The position numbers and the translations under genes were made by a program. A model generated the notes under the pieces. The model was not told the origin of the DNA. It did no database searches and was given only the letters and a program-made list of their open reading frames with translations. DNA of 64,000 nucleotides, taken from Bradyrhizobium sp. ORS 278. GTDB lineage: Bacteria; Pseudomonadota; Alphaproteobacteria; Rhizobiales; Xanthobacteraceae. Within the stretch, counting starts at the first letter, position 1, and every line of letters begins with the position of its first letter. Positions 34,154-41,323 of this stretch are shown piece after piece. The stretch spans positions 2,046,001 to 2,110,000 of the forward strand of contig NC_009445.1 of assembly GCF_000026145.1 (NCBI RefSeq). The letters run 5' to 3'.

Positions 34154-35326
34154 ATGCCCATCCTGAACAGCATCGCCGCGCTCACCGACGACATGGCGGC
34201 CTGGCGCCACGATTTTCATGAACATCCGGAGCTGATGTACGAGGTGCACCGCACCGCCGGCATCGTCGCCGAGCGCCTGCGCGAATTTGGCTGCGACGAG
34301 GTCGTGACGGGGATCGGACGCACCGGCGTGGTCGGGGTCATCCGCGGCCGCAAAACAGATTCGGGCCGCACCATCGGCCTGCGCGCCGACATGGACGCGC
34401 TACCGATCGAGGAAGCCTCGGGCGTGCCCTATGCCTCGAAGACGCCCGGCCTGATGCATGCCTGCGGCCATGACGGCCACACCGCGATGCTGCTCGGTGC
34501 CGCCAAACATCTCGCCGACACCCGCAATTTCGACGGCACCGCGATCGTGATCTTCCAGCCGGCCGAGGAGGGCGGTGCGGGCGGCAAGGCGATGGTCGAC
34601 GACGGCCTGATGACGCGCTGGGGCATCCAGGAGGTCTACGGCCTGCACAACGCGCCCGGCGTGCCCGAGGGCGTGTTCGCGCTGCGCCCGGGCCCGATGC
34701 TGGCCTCGTCGGATCAACTCGAGATCACCGTGCATGGCAAGGGCGGCCATGCCGGTGCCGGCGTGCACAAGGCGGTCGACAGCGTGCTGATCGCCGCGCA
34801 CATCATCACTGCGCTGCAGTCGATCGTGTCGCGCAATGTCGATCCGATCAAATCCGCGGTCATTTCGATCTGCATGGTCGAGGCCGGCAAGGCAATGAAC
34901 GTGATCCCCGAGACGGTCGAGCTGAAGGGCACCGTGCGCACGCTCGATCCCGAGGTGCAGGACCTGGTCGAGCGTCGCATCGCCGAGGTCGCCGACGGTA
35001 TTGCGCGCACCTATGGCGGCACGGCGACGACGAAATACACGCGGCTCTATCCGATCACCATGAACCATGCGCGCGAAACCGGCGTGGCCGCCGATGTCGC
35101 CCGCGACGTGGTCGGCGCCGAGCGCGTCGTCGACAACGCCCCGCCGCTGATGGGCGCCGAGGATTTCGCCTTCATGCTGCAGGCCCGCCCGGGCGCCTTC
35201 GTCTTCCTCGGCATGGGCGACGGCAAGGACTGCCATCATCCGGCCTATCGCTTCAACGACAACATCCTTGGCCACGGCGCGTCGTACTGGGTGCGGCTGG
35301 TCGAGAAGACGATGCCGGCGGCGTGA
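34154..35326 (+). CDS. M20 family amidohydrolase (hippurate hydrolase-like)
   Basis: A 390-residue zinc/manganese peptidase of the M20D group that removes acyl groups from N-acyl amino acids (hippurate, IAA-amino acids, N-acetyl-diaminopimelate in known members). The metal site is intact: MHACGHDGHTAM near residue 100, QPAEEGGAGG near 137, LHNAPG near 163 and the C-terminal GAEDFAFM and CHHPAYRFND. The dimerisation domain spans about 185-300. Rhizobia often carry several such genes. AGCCGCC before the ATG is not a strong ribosome site, yet the start fits the family. Confidence 0.92.
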   Translation: MPILNSIAALTDDMAAWRHDFHEHPELMYEVHRTAGIVAERLREFGCDEVVTGIGRTGVVGVIRGRKTDSGRTIGLRADMDALPIEEASGVPYASKTPGLMHACGHDGHTAMLLGAAKHLADTRNFDGTAIVIFQPAEEGGAGGKAMVDDGLMTRWGIQEVYGLHNAPGVPEGVFALRPGPMLASSDQLEITVHGKGGHAGAGVHKAVDSVLIAAHIITALQSIVSRNVDPIKSAVISICMVEAGKAMNVIPETVELKGTVRTLDPEVQDLVERRIAEVADGIARTYGGTATTKYTRLYPITMNHARETGVAADVARDVVGAERVVDNAPPLMGAEDFAFMLQARPGAFVFLGMGDGKDCHHPAYRFNDNILGHGASYWVRLVEKTMPAA

Positions 35327-35416
35327 GGCTCGGCCGGAACCCGGCGGCCGCCGGGTTTTGACGGAGGGAGGGAGTGATGGACCGCGCCGCCCGGGGATGC
35401 TATCCCGCCACCCCAC

Positions 35417-35929
35417 ATGAGTGACCTGTCCATTACGATCTCCGCCGAAAAGCTGGGCGATGCGCAAGCCATCGAGCGGCTGCATGAACGTACCTTCGGC
35501 CCCGGCCGCTTCGTGCTGAGCGCCTACCGCCTGCGCGAGCATGTCGACCACCTGCTCGAACTGTCGTTCACCGCTCATATCGGCACCTTGCTGGTCGGCT
35601 CGGTGCGCCAGCTGCCGATCTGCGTCGGCGATGCCAAGGCCTTGATGCTCGGGCCGCTGACCGTCGAGCCGCCGTTCCGCAAGCACGGCATCGGCCGCAT
35701 GCTGATGGAGCGCTCGATCGCGGATGCGCGGACGCAGGGCCACCGCTTCATCCTGCTGGTCGGCGACGCCGCCTACTACACCCGCGTCGGCTTCAAGCCG
35801 GTACCGAAGGGCCGGGCGATCATGCCGGGCCCGGTCGACTACAACCGGCTGCTGGTGAACGAACTGGTCGAGGGCGCGTTCGACGGCGTCGAAGGCGCGA
35901 TCCGGCCCGATTGGGATTATGCGCGCTGA
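35417..35929 (+). CDS. GNAT family N-acetyltransferase
   Basis: A 170-residue acetyl-CoA-dependent acetyltransferase. The acetyl-CoA loop reads EPPFRKHGIGRMLMERSIAD (R-x-x-G-x-G variant KHGIG) near residue 92, following LMLGPLTV. FILLVGDAAYYTRVGFKPVP near residue 113 is the usual GDxxYYxRxGF segment of the YhbS-like subgroup. Substrate unknown. It starts 90 bases after the M20 gene on the same strand and is followed by a palindromic repeat that might act in mRNA stability. Confidence 0.88.
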   Translation: MSDLSITISAEKLGDAQAIERLHERTFGPGRFVLSAYRLREHVDHLLELSFTAHIGTLLVGSVRQLPICVGDAKALMLGPLTVEPPFRKHGIGRMLMERSIADARTQGHRFILLVGDAAYYTRVGFKPVPKGRAIMPGPVDYNRLLVNELVEGAFDGVEGAIRPDWDYAR

Positions 35930-35935
35930 CATCCT

Positions 35936-36018
35936 GTAGCCCGGATGAGCGTAGCGATATCCGGGGTCTCACGCGGTGTCTCGTTGAACCCGGATGTCGC
36001 TGCGCTCATCCGGGCTAC
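35936..36018. repeat. Palindromic element, GTAGCCCGGATGAGCG family, copy 2
   Basis: Same length (83 bases) and arms as the copy at 28646-28728, with two substitutions in the left arm. It sits between the GNAT gene and the convergent TonB receptor gene, starting seven bases after the GNAT stop codon. Confidence 0.9.
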
Positions 36019-36069
36019 GCAGCCGTTCTCCCTCTCCTCGTTCTTCACGAGGAGAGGTGAGATCGTCGC

Positions 36070-38421
36070 TCAAAACTTCAGATTGGCAAAGATCCGCACG
36101 CCGATGCCGGGCAGCAGCACCTCATCCTTGGTGTAGGACACGGAGTTGCGGATCTTCTCGTTGAGCAGGTTGTTGCCGACCAGGCCGACCAGCATCTCGC
36201 GCGCGCCGAACATGTTCGGATCGAGCTTGGTGCGGTAGCTGACCTCGGCCTTGAGCAGGTTGTAGCCCGGCGTCGGCGTCTCCGCGATGGCAGCGACGTC
36301 GTTCTGCGCGAAGGCGTGCAGCAGGTTGATCCGCGTCAGCCAGTTGGCATCGCGCCAGAACAGGCCGCCGCCGACGCGCATCGGCGGGATCCGCGGCACA
36401 TTGGTGCCGTCGGGGAAGGTGGCACGGACGACGTCGAACTGGTTTTCGATGCCCCAGATGCCGCCGCCGAGCTGCGCGACGTCGAACTGGCTCTGAAACT
36501 CGGCGCCACGGAACAGCGCGTTGCGCTGCGAGTAGACGGCCTGGTTCAGCGCAGTGCCGGTGGTGCCGCAGGAGGCGAAATCGTTGTCGCACATCACGCC
36601 GGTCAGCCGGCGATAGATGAAATTGCTGAACTGCGTGTAGTAGGCCGTCGCCTCGAAGCGGAACGGACCGGTTGCCTTGCGCAAGCCCGCCTCGATGGTC
36701 TTGGCAGTCTCTATTCCGAGGTTCGGATTGCCGATGTCGAACGTCGCCGTCGCATCGTGGCCGCCGCGGGAGAAAAGCTCGGCCGCCTTCGGCGCGCGCT
36801 CGACATATTGGGCGGTGATGCTGGCGACCAGGTCACCCGGCAGGTTCTGTAGCACGCCGACGCTCGCGCTCTTCGGCGTGTACGACGGGTTGCGGGCGAT
36901 ATTGGCCTGCGGCGTGCCGTCAGGCAGATAGTCGACCGGGAAGTTCGGCGTCGAACCGTTCAGCGACACATGCTCGATGCGGCCGGCGATCTGCGCCCTG
37001 GTCGAGGGCGTAAACGCGAGCTCGTTGAACACGTAGCCGGCGACGCGGTTGTTGGTGTTGGGACCAAACAGGCCGTTGAACACCGAGCCGGGATTGTCGG
37101 GGCTCGGGGCATTGAGCTCCTGGTGGCCGGCCTGCACGCCGTAGGCGGTCGTCAACGTCGCGAAGCGCAGATTGACGGGCATCATCTGCATCTCGACGCG
37201 GGCTTCCTGCTCGCGGTTGGTGAAGGTCTGACGCACGCCGTCGGTGGTCGGATCAGCGGGGTCGGCGAGGCCGATTTCATTGTGCCGATAGTCGGTCGCG
37301 CCGGCCCAGAAGCGGATGGCGTCGATCGCGGCCGAATCCGGCCGGTATTCGCCTTTAGCCGTGATCTTGGTCTGATGCGCATCGATGCGGGTCCGGCTGT
37401 CGGCGCCGTCGATTCCGGGGATGTGGTAGAGCGCGTCGGTCTGCTGGATCGCCGCGCCAATGAAGCCGCCGGTGAAGAAGTAGCTGCCGCCGATCGAGAC
37501 GCCGTCATTCTGCACGGCCGAGTTCGGCTGCCGGCCGTTCACCGGACGAGTCTGATCGAACCGGTAGGGATAGCCGGGGATCGCATAGTCACCGGTCTTG
37601 CGGCCAAAGGCGTCGGCGTGAAGCGCAAAATTGCCACTGCCGGCATCGAGCAACACGCCGCCTTCGACGCCGCGATCTACCGAGCTGACCGAGGTGCGGG
37701 TCTCCGCAGTGACGCATGGCGCGCTACCCGCGACCGGCGCGCTCGCGGGCAGACCATAGGTCTGGAACGGCGCGGTCGAGCAGGTCGGCAGCGCGCTCGG
37801 AATGCGGTTGTTGGTGGCGCTGACGACGCCGCCGATCGAGGTCGAGCCGTAGCGCAGCGCGGCTGGGCCGCGGACCACCTCGATCTGGTCGCTGGTGAGC
37901 GGATCGATCGGCACGAAATGGTCCTCACCGAGATCCGACGCGCCGCCGCCGCCGATGCCGTTCTCGACAATGCCGACGCGGTTGACATCGAGGCCGCGGA
38001 TGATCGGCCGGCTCGACGCGCCCGGCGCGAAGCTCGATCCGGTGATGCCGGGCTTGGAGTTCAGCAGATCGCCGAGCGTGGCGGCGCCCGAGCGGCGCAG
38101 CTCCTCGTTCGGCACCACGGTGACGGTAGCGAACTGGTCGGTGACAACAGGGGTCACGCCCTGTTGCGGCGGAGGCGGCGCGCTCTGCGCCGTTTGCGCG
38201 GGCGCCCGGGCGCGCGTGCCGCTCCGGGCCACGCGTGCTCCGGCATTGGGCCGCGGCACCACCGGCTTGCGCGCGCGGATCGGGCTCGGCGCCGTAACGT
38301 TGACCTCCGGCAGCTCGGTTGCCTGCTTCGGATCGTCGGCGCGTGCAGGCGCGCTCAAAATGCATAATATGGCTGCGGCGCTGCAGCCCGACATCAAGGC
38401 TCTCGGCAACATCTGTCTCAT
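36070..38421 (-). CDS. TonB-dependent receptor, ZnuD-like (probable zinc uptake)
   Basis: A 783-residue outer-membrane receptor. Signal peptide residues 1-28 (ending PARA). A Pro/Arg/Ala-rich linker (about 45-88) precedes the plug (FATVTVVPNEELRRSGAATL). The plug contains the ZnuD-type stretch VGIVENGIGGGGASDLGEDH followed by FVPIDPLTSDQIEVVRGPAA. Two loops carry cysteine pairs (CSTAPF...CV and CDNDFASC) and the C-terminus ends in NLKF. ZnuD-type receptors import zinc or other metals; here a Zur box in front of the adjacent DUF2946 gene supports zinc. The 137-base gap to that gene suggests one operon. Confidence 0.87.
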   Translation of the reverse strand: MRQMLPRALMSGCSAAAILCILSAPARADDPKQATELPEVNVTAPSPIRARKPVVPRPNAGARVARSGTRARAPAQTAQSAPPPPQQGVTPVVTDQFATVTVVPNEELRRSGAATLGDLLNSKPGITGSSFAPGASSRPIIRGLDVNRVGIVENGIGGGGASDLGEDHFVPIDPLTSDQIEVVRGPAALRYGSTSIGGVVSATNNRIPSALPTCSTAPFQTYGLPASAPVAGSAPCVTAETRTSVSSVDRGVEGGVLLDAGSGNFALHADAFGRKTGDYAIPGYPYRFDQTRPVNGRQPNSAVQNDGVSIGGSYFFTGGFIGAAIQQTDALYHIPGIDGADSRTRIDAHQTKITAKGEYRPDSAAIDAIRFWAGATDYRHNEIGLADPADPTTDGVRQTFTNREQEARVEMQMMPVNLRFATLTTAYGVQAGHQELNAPSPDNPGSVFNGLFGPNTNNRVAGYVFNELAFTPSTRAQIAGRIEHVSLNGSTPNFPVDYLPDGTPQANIARNPSYTPKSASVGVLQNLPGDLVASITAQYVERAPKAAELFSRGGHDATATFDIGNPNLGIETAKTIEAGLRKATGPFRFEATAYYTQFSNFIYRRLTGVMCDNDFASCGTTGTALNQAVYSQRNALFRGAEFQSQFDVAQLGGGIWGIENQFDVVRATFPDGTNVPRIPPMRVGGGLFWRDANWLTRINLLHAFAQNDVAAIAETPTPGYNLLKAEVSYRTKLDPNMFGAREMLVGLVGNNLLNEKIRNSVSYTKDEVLLPGIGVRIFANLKF

Positions 38422-38558
38422 TCCTGATCTTGATCAGGCGGTCCCGCAATCGTCAGTGTTGTTGGGGATGCGCCTGCCGTCGGCTCGCGACGGACCCAAG
38501 AGTGCACGCGCCACCGGACGCATACGCGCACCGGTCGCGGCGATTCGAGCGGCTCAGA

Positions 38559-38930
38559 TCAGACGAGAGGAGGGGCGCGCGCTTGGAACGCGGCGTCGAT
38601 GAGGACGGCGGCGTCGGTCGCAGCGATCGCGTCCGGGAGTTGAAATGCGATCGCATCGGGAAGCGTGAGAACAGGTGTCGGCGACAGCAGGATCGAGTGC
38701 GCCATCGCCATGACGGCGCAGATCGCGCAGCCGTCGGAGGCCGGCTGCTGGTCGGGGTCTTGGTTCGAGGGAGGAGAACCAGTGGAGGCTTGCGCGGTCG
38801 TGACAAGACCGTTGCCCGCAGCCTGTCCGGCGAGCCAGTGAACATGGCCGAAGGCGAGCGCGAACTGCAGCAGCAGCGCGAACAGCGCCAGCCGCGACAC
38901 ATCCTTGATGTTCGCGCGAAACCAGCTCAT
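38559..38930 (-). CDS. DUF2946 family membrane/exported protein
   Basis: A 123-residue protein. One hydrophobic segment (VSRLALFALLLQFALAFGHV) near the N-terminus could be a signal anchor. It is followed by the family hallmarks GHVHWLAG and DGCAICAVMAMA (CxxC), which look like metal ligands. A second hydrophobic stretch precedes the acidic C-terminus. DUF2946 genes usually sit next to TonB receptors or copper/zinc genes, as here. It is probably the first gene of the zinc operon, directly behind the Zur box. Biochemical role unknown; metal handling is inferred from motifs and context. Confidence 0.82.
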   Translation of the reverse strand: MSWFRANIKDVSRLALFALLLQFALAFGHVHWLAGQAAGNGLVTTAQASTGSPPSNQDPDQQPASDGCAICAVMAMAHSILLSPTPVLTLPDAIAFQLPDAIAATDAAVLIDAAFQARAPPLV

Positions 38931-38978
38931 GACCAGCGTTGGCTCATGTCACCCCGTTCAGCTGAGAGGCTCAGCAGC

Positions 38979-38995
38979 TGTTACAATATAACATC
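38979..38995 (-). promoter_or_regulatory. Zur box upstream of the DUF2946-ZnuD operon
   Basis: TGTTACAATATAACATC matches the proteobacterial Zur consensus TGTTATANTATAACA with one substitution and is a 7-1-7 dyad with a single mismatch. It lies about 50 bases upstream of the DUF2946 start codon, where a repressor would block transcription when zinc is plentiful. The flanking DNA is the only AT-rich patch in this gap. Confidence 0.75.
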
Positions 38996-39117
38996 GCCTA
39001 GGGGACTGCCGGCGTCAATCCGAGTGTCATTTCGGCTGCGCGGAATCGCAGCCATTGTGCCCTTCGCGCCACGTTGCCTGTGCGATGCCGGAGGCGGAGG
39101 CGAGCAGAGCTTTGCGC

Positions 39118-41181
39118 TCAGCGCCCCTCGCGCACCCAGGTGGCGGCGAGCGCACCGAGCAGCAGCAGCAGGCCGATGACGCCGGCGAACATCGGCAGCA
39201 CGCCGACGCCCTTGACCACGCTGGCATCGCGCATCCGTACGCCCATCCAGCCGTCGCCGCTGAACAGCGTCGACGAACGGACCGGGACGATGCGCGGCAT
39301 GTCGATGCCGGAGCCGTCGCCGATGCGGCGGGCGTCGCCGCCGGTGGCCTGCGCCAATGGCTTCAAGGTCTCGCTGGTCGAGGTGACCTCGGAGAACTCC
39401 TTCGGATTGGTCGGGCCGACATTAATCAGTGCCTTCAACGTGCCGTCGGTGGCCTGCCACAGGCCGAGCTCACTGGCAGGCAAAGTCGCCCGCCATTCGC
39501 CCGGCTCGCCCTGTGTCAGCGTGAGCTCGCGCGTCTGGCCTGACGGTGACGTCACGGTCACAGGCGGGACGGTGTCCCCCATGGTCTGGCGGATGACCGC
39601 GAGATCCTTGCCCTGCACCTGAAGCCGCAGCGCTTCCTCATCCAGGTCAGGCTGCTGCATCAGCCAGTGCGACATCCGCCTGAGCAGATCGAGATGCGGA
39701 CCGCCGCCTTCATAACCGCGCGCCCACAGCCAGATGTGGTCGGACAGCAGCAGCGCGACGCGGCCGGCGCCGAAGCGCGACAACAGCAGCAGCGGCTTGC
39801 CGTCGGCGCCGGTCATGACCGGCGGGCTGACCGCATTGCGCGTCTCCACCGTGCGGAAGAAGCGGCTCCAGTGCGGCGGCTCGGAGGCCGAACCTTCAAG
39901 GCCGCGCGTGACGGGATGGCGTTTGCCGGCATCCGACAGATGCGCATAGAACGGCTTCTCGGTGACGCCGACCGGTTCTGCGGGGAGCACGGAGTCGAGC
40001 GGCGTGCGCCAGATGCTGGTATTCGACGCATAGTCCGGCCCGGCCGAGACCAGCACCGCGCCACCGTTCCTGACATAGCGCGCGATGTTGTCGAAATAGG
40101 CGATCGGCAGTACGCCCTGGCGGGCGTAGCGGTCGAAGATGATCAGCTGGAATTCATTGATCTTCTGCTGGAACAGCTCGCGGGTCGGAAACGCGATCAG
40201 CGACAGCTCGTTGATCGGCGTGCCGTCCTGCTTCTCCGGCGGCCTCAAAATGGTGAAGTGGACGAGGTCGATGCTGGCGTCCGACTTCAACAGGTTGCGC
40301 CAGGTGCGCTCGCCGGAATGCGGCTCGCCCGACACCAGCAGCACACGCAGCTTGTCGCGCACGCCATCGATCGAGACGACGGCGCGGTTGTTGACCAGCG
40401 TCAACTCGTTGTCGAGCGGCGAGGCCTCGATCTCGACGATGTTCTGGCCCTCATGCTTGACATCGACGTCGACATTGGCGGCCTGGCCGCTGGTCATCGT
40501 GCGCTCGCTGATGACCTCGCCGTCGCGGCGGATCACGACCTTGGCGCTTGAGCCCGTGACCCCCTGATCGTCCAGCCGAAAGCTGATCGTCTGCGGCTGG
40601 CCGACGATGCCGAAGCGCGGCGCGGCGGTGATCGCCACGCGACGGTCGCGCTCCGCCTTCTGCCCGGTGATCAGCGCCTGCAGGGGCGCCTGGAAACCGA
40701 GCGCGGCGGCATTGCCGGGGATGTCGTGCACGCGCCCATCGGTGATCAGGAACGCGCCGGCGACACGGTCCACGGGCACGTCCGACAGCGCCGACGTCAA
40801 TGCGCCGAACAGATGCGTGCCGTCGGTCTCGCCGTCAGCCTGGCCGGCCTCGACCACGCGCACCTCGAGCCCCTTGATCTTCTTCAGCCCGTCGACCAGC
40901 GCCTCCTGCGCCGCCAGCGTCTGCTTGGTGCGTTCGCCGAAATTCTGGCTCGGGCTCTTGTCGACGACCACGGCGGCGACCGAGCTCAGGGGCTCGCGGT
41001 CCTCGCGGGTGAACTGGGGATTGGCAAGCGCAAGCGCAATCAAGGCCAGCGCAGTGACGCGGATCCATGCCGAGCGTGAGCGGCCGATCAGGAGTAGCGC
41101 GGCGATGATGACGATCGCGCCGATCGCGAGCCACAGCACGATCGTCGGAACCAGAGGTGTGAACGCGATGCCGTAGTTCAT
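39118..41181 (-). CDS. Membrane protein with VWA-like/glutamine-amidotransferase-like domain (Bat-type cluster)
   Basis: A 687-residue protein with two N-terminal membrane helices (VPTIVLWLAIGAIVIIAALL and TALALIALALAN) and one at the extreme C-terminus (FAGVIGLLLLLGALAATWV). Between lies a von Willebrand-like segment (VAAVVVDKSPSQNF, a DxSxS-type metal site, near residue 68) and a glutamine-amidotransferase-like fold (LIIFDRYARQGVLPIAYFDN, then YVRNGGAVLVSAGPDYAS). No catalytic Cys of an amidotransferase is evident. It belongs to the MoxR/DUF58/DUF4159 cluster upstream but is separated from it by 142 bases holding an inverted repeat. Likely a large periplasmic partner; function unknown. Confidence 0.8.
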   Translation of the reverse strand: MNYGIAFTPLVPTIVLWLAIGAIVIIAALLLIGRSRSAWIRVTALALIALALANPQFTREDREPLSSVAAVVVDKSPSQNFGERTKQTLAAQEALVDGLKKIKGLEVRVVEAGQADGETDGTHLFGALTSALSDVPVDRVAGAFLITDGRVHDIPGNAAALGFQAPLQALITGQKAERDRRVAITAAPRFGIVGQPQTISFRLDDQGVTGSSAKVVIRRDGEVISERTMTSGQAANVDVDVKHEGQNIVEIEASPLDNELTLVNNRAVVSIDGVRDKLRVLLVSGEPHSGERTWRNLLKSDASIDLVHFTILRPPEKQDGTPINELSLIAFPTRELFQQKINEFQLIIFDRYARQGVLPIAYFDNIARYVRNGGAVLVSAGPDYASNTSIWRTPLDSVLPAEPVGVTEKPFYAHLSDAGKRHPVTRGLEGSASEPPHWSRFFRTVETRNAVSPPVMTGADGKPLLLLSRFGAGRVALLLSDHIWLWARGYEGGGPHLDLLRRMSHWLMQQPDLDEEALRLQVQGKDLAVIRQTMGDTVPPVTVTSPSGQTRELTLTQGEPGEWRATLPASELGLWQATDGTLKALINVGPTNPKEFSEVTSTSETLKPLAQATGGDARRIGDGSGIDMPRIVPVRSSTLFSGDGWMGVRMRDASVVKGVGVLPMFAGVIGLLLLLGALAATWVREGR

Positions 41182-41201
41182 GAGGCAAATCCTCGGATTT
41201 C

Positions 41202-41285
41202 GTCATGGCCGGGCTTGTCCCGGCCATCCACGTCGAGCCGCGTCAAAGGATGGACGTGGATGCCCGGGTCAAGCCCGGGCATGAC
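41202..41285. repeat. Inverted-repeat element, GGCCGGGCTTGTCCCGGCC family
   Basis: GTCATGGCCGGGCTTGTCCC at the left end pairs with GGTCAAGCCCGGGCATGAC at the right; CCATCCACGTC and GACGTGGATG pair inside. 84 bases, lying between two genes of the Bat-type cluster. Degenerate relative at 8872-8955. Confidence 0.85.
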
Positions 41286-41323
41286 GGCTGTGGTCTTGGC
41301 GCGGCCTGCGCGCACAGCTAATT

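Noticed and set aside
35327..35416. Small gene between the M20 peptidase and GNAT genes
   Set aside because: Only 90 bases; GGAGGGAGGGAG is present, but the ATG after it opens no sustained frame.
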